Shown: piece after piece, positions 7,563-17,700 of the stretch
How the letters are laid out: each line of letters begins with the position of its first letter
Position numbering within the stretch: position 1 is the first letter of the stretch
Source of the DNA: Brevundimonas sp. Leaf363
Lineage (GTDB): Bacteria; Pseudomonadota; Alphaproteobacteria; Caulobacterales; Caulobacteraceae
Assembly (NCBI RefSeq): GCF_001424025.1
Contig: NZ_LMPZ01000004.1
Location: 1 to 64,000, forward strand
DNA length: 64,000 bases
Direction: 5' to 3'
The notes under the pieces: generated by a model
Database searches by the model: none
What the model was told of the DNA's origin: nothing
What the model saw: only the letters and a program-made list of their open reading frames with translations
Position numbers and translations under genes: made by a program

Positions 7563-9872
7563 ATGCGCACGCATCTCTTGGCTGGCGTCTGCGCCGCAAT
7601 CTTGTTGGGAGCGGCGTCGGCGTCGGCGTCGGCGTCGACGGCCGCCTCGGCCGTGGCGGCTCCCCCCTCCGCTACAGCGATCTCGGAACAGGAGGCCGGT
7701 CGCCGCGCCGACGCCCTGATCGCCCAGATGACGATCGAGGAAAAGGCGGGCCAGCTGAGCCAGCAGTTCATGTTCGCGCCCAATGCGAACTTCGAGAACC
7801 AGATCCGCGGCGGCCAGATCGGCTCGCTGCTCTTCGTAACCGATCCGGCCGTCATCAACCGGATGCAGCGCATCGCGGTCGAAGAGACGCGGCTTAAGGT
7901 CCCGCTGCTGTTCGGCTACGACGTCATCCACGGCTTCCGCACAATCTTCCCCGTCCCGCTGGCGATGGCGGCGTCCTTCGACCCGGCCTCGGCCGAGCGC
8001 GCGCAAGCGGTCGCCGCGGCTGAAGCCCGTTCAGTCGGCATCCACTGGACGTTCGCGCCCATGCTCGACATCGCCCGGGATCCACGCTGGGGCCGGATCG
8101 TCGAAGGGGCGGGCGAAGACCCCTATCTCGGAGCGGCGATGGGCGCAGCCCAGGTGCGCGGCTTCCAGGGGAGCCACCTTGGTGCTGAGGGCCACATCAT
8201 CGCGGGACCGAAGCATTTCCTCGGCTATGGCGCACCGGACGGCGGCCGCGACTACGACGGCGTCTACCTGTCCGACGCCGAGATCTACAACACCTACCTG
8301 CCGCCGTTCCGCGCGGCCATCCAGGCAGGCGCAGGCAATGTCATGAGTGCCTACATGGACCTCAACGACATCCCGGCCTCCGGCAATAGCTGGTTGCTCA
8401 ACGACCTGCTGCGCGGCGAGCTGGGCTTCCAGGGATGGGTCGTCTCCGACGCTAACGCCGTGAAGAGCCAGGAGGTGCAGGACTTCGCCGCGAGCCGGTC
8501 TGACACGGCTGTTCGCGCCGTCAGCGCCGGCAACGACATGGAGATGTCGATCGGGCGCGGAGCCTTCGCCGAATTGGCCGCCGCCGTACGGGATGGACGC
8601 CTGTCCGAAGCGACGCTCAATCAATCTGTTCGGCGCATCCTCATCGCCAAGATCCGCATGGGACTGTTCGAGCGGCCCTACGTCGATGAAGCGGACGCAG
8701 CGCGGGTGTTGGCGTCGCCGCAGCATCGGCAAGAGGCCGAGCATGCGGCCGCCCAGTCCTTGGTTCTGCTCCGCAACGAAGGCGGCGTCCTGCCGCTGAC
8801 CGCCGGAGCGCAGCAGCGGGTAGCGGTCATCGGCCCCTTGGCTGACGCCCCCAACGATACGCTCGGCCCTTGGGCCTTCAAGTTCGACCTAGAAGAGACG
8901 GTATCCGTCTTCGAAGGCGTCCGGGATCGGCTCGGATCACGCGCCACGGTCGAGACAGCGCCAGGCGTGGATCTCCAGCGTCGCTTTGCGTCGCCGTTCG
9001 CCGCCATTCGCCCCTCCGCCAAGCCTTGGGAGGCCGGCCGCGCCGAAGCCGAGTTCGATCGCGCTGTCGCTATGGCCCGGCAGGCGGATGTGGTCATCAT
9101 GGCCTTGGGCGAGAGCCAGGAAATGAGCGGCGAGAAGGCGTCCCGGTCGGACCTGACGCTGCCGGGCGACCAGCGCCGTCTACTCGACGCCATCTTGCAA
9201 ACGGGCAAGCCCGTCGTCCTCGTCCTCCAGAACGGCCGCCCCCTGGATCTGACCGGCATCGTCGACCGCGTCCCTGCCATTCTCGAGGCCTGGTATCCGG
9301 GCACGCGCGGTGGTGCGGCCGTGGCGGCCGCATTGTTTGGCGACGCCAATCCCGGCGGCAAGCTGCCGGTGACCTGGCCGCGCTCGGTCGGCCAAGTGCC
9401 CATCTATTACGGCCACAACACTACCCAGGCCCCGAACGATCAGGACGAGCGGTACTGGGATGAGCCCTCTACGCCGCTCTACGAGTTCGGCTACGGCCTG
9501 AGCTACACCTCATTCGACATCTCGGAGCCGACCGTTGCCGGCGAGGTCGGTCCGTCCTCGGCGGCGACGGTCAGCGTGACCGTCCGCAATACGGGCGAGC
9601 GCGCGGGCGACGAGGTGGTGCAGCTCTACGTCCACCAGCGCTCCGGTCGCGCCTCCCGGCCGGTGCGCGAACTCAAGGGCTTTGAGCGCGTGTCGCTGCG
9701 CCCCGGCGAGACCCGTACCGTGCGGTTCTCCCTGGACGAGGCCGCCGTCCGTTACTGGAACGCGGGCACCCGATCCTGGGTGATCGACCCGGGCGTCTTC
9801 GATGTCTGGGTCGGCTCGAGCTCGGCCGCGCAAGGCCATGCCGAGTTCACCGTGGCCGGTCAGCCGCGATAA
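7563..9872 (+). CDS. periplasmic GH3 beta-glucosidase
   Basis: This 769-residue family 3 glycoside hydrolase has a signal peptide (MRTHLLAGVCAAILLGAASA), then the GH3 N-terminal barrel (GYDVIHGFRTIFPVPLAMAASFDP, KHFLGYGAPDGGRDYDG), the nucleophile Asp in GWVVSDANAV, the GH3 C-terminal domain, and a fibronectin-III-like end (GDEVVQLYVHQRSG). It resembles bacterial BglX. The ATG at 7563 follows GGAGG. Close to rhamnosidases, it would release glucose from glycosides such as rutinosides or neohesperidosides after the rhamnose is removed; that substrate is inference. A hexanucleotide tandem repeat at 7614-7637 encodes Ala-Ser pairs in the signal peptide region. Confidence 0.93.
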   Translation: MRTHLLAGVCAAILLGAASASASASTAASAVAAPPSATAISEQEAGRRADALIAQMTIEEKAGQLSQQFMFAPNANFENQIRGGQIGSLLFVTDPAVINRMQRIAVEETRLKVPLLFGYDVIHGFRTIFPVPLAMAASFDPASAERAQAVAAAEARSVGIHWTFAPMLDIARDPRWGRIVEGAGEDPYLGAAMGAAQVRGFQGSHLGAEGHIIAGPKHFLGYGAPDGGRDYDGVYLSDAEIYNTYLPPFRAAIQAGAGNVMSAYMDLNDIPASGNSWLLNDLLRGELGFQGWVVSDANAVKSQEVQDFAASRSDTAVRAVSAGNDMEMSIGRGAFAELAAAVRDGRLSEATLNQSVRRILIAKIRMGLFERPYVDEADAARVLASPQHRQEAEHAAAQSLVLLRNEGGVLPLTAGAQQRVAVIGPLADAPNDTLGPWAFKFDLEETVSVFEGVRDRLGSRATVETAPGVDLQRRFASPFAAIRPSAKPWEAGRAEAEFDRAVAMARQADVVIMALGESQEMSGEKASRSDLTLPGDQRRLLDAILQTGKPVVLVLQNGRPLDLTGIVDRVPAILEAWYPGTRGGAAVAAALFGDANPGGKLPVTWPRSVGQVPIYYGHNTTQAPNDQDERYWDEPSTPLYEFGYGLSYTSFDISEPTVAGEVGPSSAATVSVTVRNTGERAGDEVVQLYVHQRSGRASRPVRELKGFERVSLRPGETRTVRFSLDEAAVRYWNAGTRSWVIDPGVFDVWVGSSSAAQGHAEFTVAGQPR

Positions 9873-9905
9873 GGCGGCAAGGCGCGCGGCCCAGCCGCGC
9901 GCCTC

Positions 9906-12260
9906 CTACTCCCTCAGGCGGATGCGGTTGCGTCCGGAGCGCAGCGGGCGTTCCTGACCCTTCCACTCGAACACGCCCGTCACGCCGCGCGGCAAGGTGA
10001 TGTCCGCGCGCAGGCGGCGGCCGTCCCGCTCATAGCGCGTCTCAATCAGCCCCGCCGGGTGTGCGGTGGCGGCGTCGAGGTGTTTCAGCTCGCCAAGGTG
10101 CGGAGCGACCCTGACCCGCGCATAGCCGGGCGCGTCCGGGCGGACGCCCGCCACGATGCCCAAAAGGTCGCTCGTCGGATGGGCGCTCCAGGCGTGGCTG
10201 TCGGACCGGCTGGGATCGGGGTTCTCCGGCCACGTGGTGAAGTTCTGACGCAGCAGGTCGCGCCAGGTCTGGAGCACCGGCAGGTAGCGATCAGCGAGGC
10301 CCGCATGCTCAAGGGCGCGCACCAGATAGAACGAGAAATAGTAGGTGGTCCCCGTGATGCCGTCCGGCGCGTCGATGCCTGACGCGGTCATCACGCGATC
10401 CAGGATAGCCTGCTGCTCGGCCTGCGGCGCGACGTCATACAGCACCGCGAGCACATTGGCGTGCTGGCTGAAGGCCGTCTTGTCAGGCGTGTCAGCGTAC
10501 AGCCCTCGGGCCGGATCCCAACATTGGGTTTGAATAGCCTGGCGCGTCGCCTCGGCCTTGGAGGCGTCGTCCTCCGCACGCGCGGCATCGCCAAGCGCAT
10601 GCTCCAGTTCCGCGCTCTGCTTCAGAGCGCCGAGGTAAAGCAGGCTTATGATGCAGGAGTCTGGCTTGGGAGCATCGGTGCGCCGAGGCTGCTCGCTGAG
10701 ACCCGGCCGCCAATCGATGAAGAGCCAGCCCGGCGTCTGCCGCACGAGGCCGGTCGAACCCACGTAAGGCGCGTACCAGTCAAGGACGGCGCGTGCCCCC
10801 GGAAGCGAATCTCGCACGACGCGGGTGTCAGCCTGCATCATCCAGTGATCGTGCAGCATGCCGACCCAGAGGAGGGCGAACGGCGGGATGGAGTTTGTCG
10901 TGCTGGAAGGCCACGCGGCCTGCGGCAAGCCGTCGACCACGCGGGACTGATCAAAAGCACGCAGAGCCTGGTCGGCCAGCCGGGCGTCGCCTGACACGTC
11001 GTAGGAGACCACCGCCTGGATGCGGGTGTCGCCGATATACTGGAGCTGCTCCCAGTAGGCGGTGTCCATGTAGGTTTCGTGCGCATCGAACTGGATGGTG
11101 TTCCAGCCGATGCGCCAAATCGTGTTCAGCTCGGGATCGTCGCTTTCGAAGCGCGCCTTCTGCTCGAACGGGAAGCCCGTCTCGAAGGCGTCGAAGCCAT
11201 TCAGCGTGAGAGGCTCATCGGCCGTGTGGATTTTCAGCTCAATAAAGCGCCCCGCGCGCCACCACAGCGACCGGAAGATCTGCTGCTGACCGCCGGCGGG
11301 CAGGAAGGTGTCTGTGAGGCCAAGCGCCCGTCCATCGCCCACCGCAGCCCGGTCGTGAAGCCGCTTACGCTCGCTGTCATAGAGCGCCTCGGTATAAGTG
11401 GCTTCGATCTTCGCGCCTGCGCCATTCGATGTCGTGAGTTGCGGGTAGACGGCGGCGACGCGGCCGAGATCAAGCAGGAGGGACGCCGCTGTGTTGGCCG
11501 GTATCACCACCGGCCCTTCGAGGGTTTCCTCAGCCGTGACGCCCGTCGCGCGGACGATGCGTGCGGGCGGCAGCCGGTCATACCGCATTTGGGGCAGAGG
11601 GTCGGCCATCAAGGTCCAGGGAGCCGATTGGTCCGCCGCGACCGCTGGGGTCGCCGTCGTCCAGTCGCCGCTCTCCGCGCCCAGATTCCAGCCGGACAGC
11701 ACCTTGGAGGCGTCGTGCGTTTCGGGAGCCCCAGACACGTAATAGGTGGGCCCGACGGCGCGAAGCAGTTGGCTCATGCCAGGCGCGGTCGAGCGGCTGG
11801 GATCGACACGCACCCGCCAAGCCGGTCCGGTGTCCAGCAGCGACGCCAGCGCGCGATCGACGGTTTCGAGCCGGAAACCAGTCCGGTCCGAGACCTGGGC
11901 CGCCGGCCGGTTCCGGCCGTCGTTCCAGACTTCCGCGGCGACGACGTTGCGGCCGACCCGCAGATAGGGCGCGAGGTCCAAGGTCTCGTAACGCCAGTGG
12001 CCCAGATCGCCGCGCGCGGGCCCTGCGCCGAGCCGCTGACCATTGACGTAGAGAATGAAGCGGTTGTCCGCCGTGACGTTGACCTGCAGCGATGCAGGAA
12101 CGCGCGGCAGGTCAATCTCGCGACGGAACTGGAGCGTGACCGATTGGCGCGCCTGCGCGTCGGTCGGAGCCTGCGATTGGGTGATCCACTCCTGCGCCTG
12201 AACCTGACCGCTCAAGGCGAACAAGACGACACCGGCCAGCAGTCCAGCGATACGGGTCAT
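9906..12260 (-). CDS. secreted alpha-L-rhamnosidase, GH78-like six-hairpin enzyme
   Basis: This 784-residue protein has a Sec signal peptide (MTRIAGLLAGVVLFALSGQVQAQ). A sugar-binding-like beta domain (about 30-180, LQVNVTADNRFILYVNGQRLG) and a beta region with LWWRAGRFIELKI precede an (alpha/alpha)6 catalytic domain. That domain carries YWEQLQYIGDTRIQA, the equivalent of the GH78 catalytic stretch, and the C-terminal beta domain follows. It hydrolyses terminal alpha-L-rhamnose, probably in the periplasm. It lies directly downstream of the TonB receptor gene on the same strand with a strong hairpin between them. A GTG four codons upstream is an alternative start. It is only distantly related to the other rhamnosidase here, so the two probably differ in linkage preference. 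Confidence 0.85.
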   Translation of the reverse strand: MTRIAGLLAGVVLFALSGQVQAQEWITQSQAPTDAQARQSVTLQFRREIDLPRVPASLQVNVTADNRFILYVNGQRLGAGPARGDLGHWRYETLDLAPYLRVGRNVVAAEVWNDGRNRPAAQVSDRTGFRLETVDRALASLLDTGPAWRVRVDPSRSTAPGMSQLLRAVGPTYYVSGAPETHDASKVLSGWNLGAESGDWTTATPAVAADQSAPWTLMADPLPQMRYDRLPPARIVRATGVTAEETLEGPVVIPANTAASLLLDLGRVAAVYPQLTTSNGAGAKIEATYTEALYDSERKRLHDRAAVGDGRALGLTDTFLPAGGQQQIFRSLWWRAGRFIELKIHTADEPLTLNGFDAFETGFPFEQKARFESDDPELNTIWRIGWNTIQFDAHETYMDTAYWEQLQYIGDTRIQAVVSYDVSGDARLADQALRAFDQSRVVDGLPQAAWPSSTTNSIPPFALLWVGMLHDHWMMQADTRVVRDSLPGARAVLDWYAPYVGSTGLVRQTPGWLFIDWRPGLSEQPRRTDAPKPDSCIISLLYLGALKQSAELEHALGDAARAEDDASKAEATRQAIQTQCWDPARGLYADTPDKTAFSQHANVLAVLYDVAPQAEQQAILDRVMTASGIDAPDGITGTTYYFSFYLVRALEHAGLADRYLPVLQTWRDLLRQNFTTWPENPDPSRSDSHAWSAHPTSDLLGIVAGVRPDAPGYARVRVAPHLGELKHLDAATAHPAGLIETRYERDGRRLRADITLPRGVTGVFEWKGQERPLRSGRNRIRLRE

Positions 12261-12286
12261 GCGATCATCCACTCTGCACAAAGACA

Positions 12287-12314
12287 CTGGGCCCGGCCTT
12301 TTGGCCGGGCCCAG
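12287..12314. terminator. strong hairpin between TonB receptor and rhamnosidase genes
   Basis: A 12-bp perfect GC-rich stem (CTGGGCCCGGCC and its complement) encloses a TTTT loop just past the receptor stop. Downstream on the minus strand the sequence is only moderately U-rich (TGTCTTTGTG). It may terminate partially, lowering rhamnosidase expression relative to the receptor, or protect the receptor mRNA 3' end. Confidence 0.65.
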
Positions 12315-12319
12315 ACCGG

Positions 12320-14566
12320 TCAGCGACCGAAGGCGTAGCGCAAGGTCACGCCGATCTCGCGTGGCTGGCTGACGGTGCCGAAGCGATACGGCGAAGGCAC
12401 GCCGAAGAGAGACGCCGAGCCCTCCTCGGTCAGCTGCTGCTGGTGGTCGAAGAGGTTCTTGGCGAAGGCCGTGACCTCCCAGCCGGCGTCCGGGTCGCGG
12501 AAGCCGATGAAGAGGTTGGCCAGGGTGTAGGCGTCCGCCGTGTAGCCGGTGTTGAGGGTCGTCACGTCGCCGCTGTAGTTGACCAGGCCGCGCACGAAGC
12601 CTTCGAAGCGGCCGATCGGCTGAGTGTATTCCGAGGCGATCGAGAAGGACCACTCCGGCAGAGCACCCAGCGAGCCGCTGGACCTGCAGGTGCTGACGTA
12701 CTTGCCGCCCTGGACACGCTTCGGCCCGTCGATGTCCGGCGTGCCGTCCCCATTGAAGTCGTTGCAGGGGATTTCCGCGTCGTCGAAGTGGGCGTCCGTG
12801 TAAGCGGCGTTGAACGTCGCGGTCCAGTAATCGGTGATGCGGCCGCGCGCTTCGAGCTCCACGCCGCGGCTGATGCCGTCACCGTTGAAGGTGAAGTTGG
12901 CGTTGCAATCGATGCCGTTGGCGGTGCCGTCGGCCGTGGCGTAACCGAGGCCCCCGGGGGCGCTCGTGCCCGGCGCGCCGGTGCATGCGATGCCGTTCAG
13001 CCGGCCGATGAAGTTCTTGAAGGTCTGATTATAGACCGTCGCGTTTAGCGTCAGGCGGCGGTCGAACAGCTGGCTCTTCAAGCCGACCTCAATCGAGTCA
13101 GACTCTTCCGCGTCATAGAGCTTCAGCTCTTCGGGCAGATAGGGCGCGGTGGCGTCCTCTGCGCGACCACCGGGACGGTAGCCGCGGCCGTAGGACACGT
13201 AGCCCATCAGATCTTCGCTGAAGTCGTGCTGGTAGCTCGCGCTGCCAGTCACCGCGTCATACTGGCTTTCGGCATTGGAGATGCCCGCCAGGCTGCTGTT
13301 GGTCTCGCTCTCGCTCTTCGTCTCTGAATACCGAAGGCCCACCTGCACCAGATCGTTTTCGGTCAGCTGGAAGGCGTGGTTTGTGAAGATGCCGAAGTTG
13401 CGCCCCTGAATGTCACTCGTCTGGACAAGCGCAGCGATCGGGATGTCGACCAAGACGTCCGTGTCGCTCGTCGAATAGTAGGCCCCGACCATATAGGTCC
13501 AGAAGTGCGGTCCGCTGCGTTGGAAGCGCAGCTCGTGCGACCAGTTCTGATTCCCGATCCGGATGTCCTGATTGTACTGGAAGAACGGGATGGCGTTGCC
13601 GATGTCCAGGTCGCGCAGGGTATCGAACTGGGTGTCCTGGAAGCCGCCGATGTAGTTCAGGCTGAAGTCCGAACCCAGGTCATAGGACGACGTCAGGGTG
13701 GCGATGTCCGAGGCGTTGTAGAAGGTCGTCGGACCGTCCTGGAAGTTCACGCGATCGAAGATGTCGTAGTCGCCGTAAGCGCCATTGCCGTAAACAGCGA
13801 AGTAGGCGTCGGTATCGCTTTCCATCTTTTGGTACACGAGATCGACATCCAGAGCGTCGGTCGGACGCCAGGCGACGCTGCCGCGCGCGCTCCAGGTCTC
13901 ATGGCCGGCCTCGCGGCCATTGGTGAGGCCGCGCACGCCAGTGTCGTCGCCTTCATCGTAAAGGGCGGCCAAACGGAAGGCCAAGGTGTCGCTGACGGGA
14001 GCACCGATGGCGGCTTGATAGTTCTGCACGCCATTGTCTGTGGCCGTGGCGCTGACAAAGCCATCCAGGCCCGAGAAGCTGGGACGGCGCGTGGTGATCA
14101 AGATCGCGCCCGACGGCGAGGCCCGGCCGCGCAGCGTGCCTTGCGGGCCCCGAACCACTTCGATCTGGCCAATGTCGTAGATCGACTGGAAGGCCGTGGC
14201 GGCGTCCAGAACGGTCTCGTTGAAGTAGATGTCGACGGTCGACGTCGAGCCAGCGTCGAGGTCTGCGGCCACGCCGCGGACCGAGGCCTGCTGTTGCCGG
14301 CCGTCGCGGTTCGTCAGCGACAGACCGGGCGTCAGGGTCGCGACGTCTTCGAATTTCAAGATGACCTGCTCTTCAAGCTGCTCGCCTTGGACGACGTTGA
14401 CGGTGACCGGCACGTCCTGGACGTTTGAGGCCTGCTTGGTGGCGGTGACGATGATGTCGTCCACCGTCGTCGTATCATCAGCGGTTTGCGCCCAGCTGGC
14501 CGAGGCCACGCACAGGATCGCGCCGGCGCTGACGGTCGCGAGCACACTGCTCTTGAAACGGTTCAT
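12320..14566 (-). CDS. TonB-dependent outer membrane receptor (rhamnose locus)
   Basis: This 748-residue outer membrane receptor has a signal peptide (MNRFKSSVLATVSAGAILCVASASWAQ) followed by a TonB box-like DDIIVTATK. The plug domain contains VPVTVNVVQGEQL and GQIEVVRGPQGTLRGRASPSGAI, and the 22-strand beta-barrel ends YRFGTVSQPREIGVTLRYAFG with terminal aromatics. The ATG at 14566 follows GGAGGGG. It is divergent from the Tat-type rhamnosidase and shares its regulatory gap, so it most likely imports rhamnose-containing oligosaccharides or plant glycosides. The barrel sequence does not tell the ligand. Receptors of this general type also carry siderophores, but nothing in the context points to iron. 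Confidence 0.93.
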   Translation of the reverse strand: MNRFKSSVLATVSAGAILCVASASWAQTADDTTTVDDIIVTATKQASNVQDVPVTVNVVQGEQLEEQVILKFEDVATLTPGLSLTNRDGRQQQASVRGVAADLDAGSTSTVDIYFNETVLDAATAFQSIYDIGQIEVVRGPQGTLRGRASPSGAILITTRRPSFSGLDGFVSATATDNGVQNYQAAIGAPVSDTLAFRLAALYDEGDDTGVRGLTNGREAGHETWSARGSVAWRPTDALDVDLVYQKMESDTDAYFAVYGNGAYGDYDIFDRVNFQDGPTTFYNASDIATLTSSYDLGSDFSLNYIGGFQDTQFDTLRDLDIGNAIPFFQYNQDIRIGNQNWSHELRFQRSGPHFWTYMVGAYYSTSDTDVLVDIPIAALVQTSDIQGRNFGIFTNHAFQLTENDLVQVGLRYSETKSESETNSSLAGISNAESQYDAVTGSASYQHDFSEDLMGYVSYGRGYRPGGRAEDATAPYLPEELKLYDAEESDSIEVGLKSQLFDRRLTLNATVYNQTFKNFIGRLNGIACTGAPGTSAPGGLGYATADGTANGIDCNANFTFNGDGISRGVELEARGRITDYWTATFNAAYTDAHFDDAEIPCNDFNGDGTPDIDGPKRVQGGKYVSTCRSSGSLGALPEWSFSIASEYTQPIGRFEGFVRGLVNYSGDVTTLNTGYTADAYTLANLFIGFRDPDAGWEVTAFAKNLFDHQQQLTEEGSASLFGVPSPYRFGTVSQPREIGVTLRYAFGR

Positions 14567-14669
14567 AGAGTTTCCCCTCCGACCCTTAAGGGCCATTGTC
14601 CTGAGGCCCGCGGCCGCTTCTACGCGGTGGGCTGTGGTTGGCGTTTCCGAAGGCGGCTTAACGTCGCTC

Positions 14670-14713
14670 TTGGCGTTGTCCCGATTGTTAGACTACATTG
14701 CCACATATTGGAA
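14670..14713 (+). promoter_or_regulatory. promoter and IclR-type operator of the Tat rhamnosidase gene
   Basis: A -35-like TTGGCG (14670-14675) and a -10-like TACATT (14694-14699) are 18 bases apart. The near-perfect palindrome TGCCA-CATAT-TGGAA (14699-14713) starts at the end of the -10 and covers the expected start of transcription, a classic repressor position. The gap is shared with the divergent TonB receptor gene, so both may respond. Confidence 0.5.
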
Positions 14714-14751
14714 GTGGGGACACAACACCCGCTCACGGGACAGGAAAAGCC

Positions 14752-17700
14752 ATGGATCGCCGTACCCTAATCAAGCTGTCGGGCCTCGGCGTCGGCGCAG
14801 CCGCCGTGTCAGGATCGCCAGCGACTGCCGCCGCTCGGCCCAGCGTCGTCGATCTGAAAGTGTGCGGGCTGGTCGGCCCGCTCTCCCTGGCGCGGCAACC
14901 GCGCTTCTCATGGAAGTACGCGGGCCCTGGCCAGGACGCGCAGGCGGCTTACCGGATCACCGTCGCGGCGTCAGAACGGGACCTGCGCCGATCACGCGAT
15001 CTGATGTGGGACAGTGGGCGTATTGCCTCAAATGCGAGCTTCGATGTCCCGTATGAAGGCCCGGAGGCTTCCGCCGGCCAAAGAGTGTGGTGGCGTGTCG
15101 AATGCTGGACCAACGCCGGCGGGCACGCCGTCAGCGCCGCGTCCTTCTGGGAGAAAGCGCCCGAGCCATCGTCGTGGCAGGCGCAGTGGCTCGCGAGCGA
15201 ACACCCGGTGGCCAAGGCCGATCGCCTGGCGGGACTCAACTGGATGGTCGGCGCGCAGGCCCAACCCATCGGCGCGGTTCGGGCCTATCGGCTGGAGCTG
15301 GACGCGGACCAGGCAACGGTGGCGACGCTGCTCATCGCCGGCGGCAAGCTGGAAGGCGTGTGGTTGAACGGACAGGCCCTGACGCATGAGGGCGAGGAGC
15401 CGGTCAGCTCAACGACCATGGCGGAGTTCAAGCTGCCGCTCAGGCAGGGGCGCAACGTCCTCTCGGCGGCGATGAAGCGCGAAGCCGGCTTCGGCGGCGC
15501 GCCCGCTTTGACGACTTTGATCCGGCTGCCGAAAGCGGACGGGTCTGTGGAGCGCCTGCCTGCCGGCCCCTCTTGGAAGACGGCCCTCACCCCTGCGGAA
15601 GGCTGGCAAGCCGAGACTTTCGACGCGTCGGACTGGCCCGCGGCTACAGCTCCGGCCCGGCCGCCAGCCGGAAACCCCTGGCCCCCCGCGCCGGCCATGC
15701 ACCACCGCCGCGCTTTCACAGCGTCTCGGCGCATAGCCAGTGCGCGCCTCTATGCAACGGCGCTCGGCGCTTACGAGGCCTGGATCAACGGTCAGCGCGT
15801 CGGCGACCAGATGCTCGCTCCGGAGATGACCGATCCCAGTCAGCGACTGCTCTTCCAGGCGCACGACGTGACTGAGCTTGTGAAGCGCGGCGACAACGTC
15901 CTCGGCCTGTGGGTTGGCGACGGGTGGTACGCCAGCGAGTTCAGCTCCAGCAGCCGCTTCATCTTCGGCCCGCCGCCGTGTCGCGCCTTGGCGCAGCTGG
16001 TCGTCACCTATGACGACGGCTCCAAGGACATCATCGGCACCGGCGACGATTGGAAGAGCGCGCCGTCGTCGGTGCTCTCCTCTGAGATCTACGACGGCGA
16101 AGTCTACGACGCTCGGCTGGAGCACAAGGGCTGGTCGTCGTCTGGCTTCGACGACAGTGCGTGGCTGGACGGCGAGACCATCGAGCCGCCAAAGGCCGCC
16201 ATCGAGCCGCAGGAAGCGCAGCCCGTCCGCGTGACTCAGACGCTGCGCGCCATGGCCATCACCGAGCCGAAGCCCGGCGTCTACGTCTTTGACTTCGGTC
16301 AGAACTTCGCCGGCTGGCCACGTCTGCGCGTTCGCGGCCAAGCGGGTGATGTTGTCACTATGCGCTTCGCCGAAGTCCTGGCCGCCGATGGCGAGGTCGA
16401 TCAGGCCAATCTGCGCAGCGCCTTCGCCCGCGACACCTACATCCTGAAGGGCGAAGGCGAAGAGGTCTGGAGCCCGCGCTTCACCTACCATGGCTTCCGC
16501 TATGTTCAGGTCACCGGCCTGAGGCAACGGCCAAGTGAGCGCACGCTGGAAGGCCTCGCCGGCCACAACGATCTGCCGATCACCGGCGTCTTCCGCGTCG
16601 GCGACCCGGTGATCGAGAAGTTCTGGCGTAACGCCGTCTGGAGCCAGCGCTCCAACTTCTTCGGCCTACCCACCGACTGTCCGCAGCGGGACGAACGGCT
16701 GGGCTGGATGGGCGACGCCGAAGTCTTCTGGCCCGCGGCGGCCTACAACATGGACGTCGGCGCTTACAGCGCCCGGGTCATGGGCGACATCGTGCACGGG
16801 CAGTCCGCGCGCGGCGGTTTTCCGGATGTCATTCCGCCCTTCTTCGCCGGACTGGAACTGACGTCGCCCGGCTGGTCGGACGCAGGCCTTGTCCTGCCCT
16901 TCATCGCCTGGACGCGGAATGGCGACACCGGGATCATCCGCGAGAACTGGGAGGCCATGGACCGCTATATGGCGTTCATCCTCTCGCAGAACCCCACCCA
17001 CATCTGGGCCAAGGCGCGCGGCGCGGACTATGGCGACTGGCTGGCGGTGGATGCTGTCGAGCCAGGCGACCCTACGACCCCGAAGGATTTGGTCGGCACG
17101 GCCTATTGGGCCCGCAGCGCCGACATGATGGCGCAGATGGCCGAAGCGATCGGGCGGTCGGAGGACCAGCAGCGCTACCGCGCGCTATTCGACGCCATCA
17201 AGGCCGCCTTCCAGTCGAGCTTCGTGAAGGCCGACGGTGAGATCGGCAACGCCAGCCAGACCAGCTACATCCTGCCGATTCGCTTCGGCTTGCTTGATGA
17301 CGCTCAGACCGCAGAGGCCGGGCGTCGCCTGGTGGAGGACATCCGCCGCCGTGGTGACAAGCTCTCCACCGGCTTCCTCGGCACGCCGCATATTCTGGAT
17401 GCGCTGGCCCAATCAGGGCAGGCGGAGACCGCCGTCACCCTGCTCCTCCAGCGGCAGTTCCCGTCTTGGGGTTACATGGTCGAGAAGGGCGCGACCACCA
17501 TGTGGGAGCGCTGGAACGGCGACGCGGGCGACGTGTCGATGAACAGCTTCAACCACTACGCTTTTGGTGCGATCGCCGACTTCCTGTTCCGCCGCATCGC
17601 CGGCGTCGCCGCAGTGGAACCCGGCTTCCGCACGGTGCGGGTCGAGCCGATTGTCGATCGTCGCCTGGGATTTGCGGGTGCTGACTATGAGTCGGTGGTC

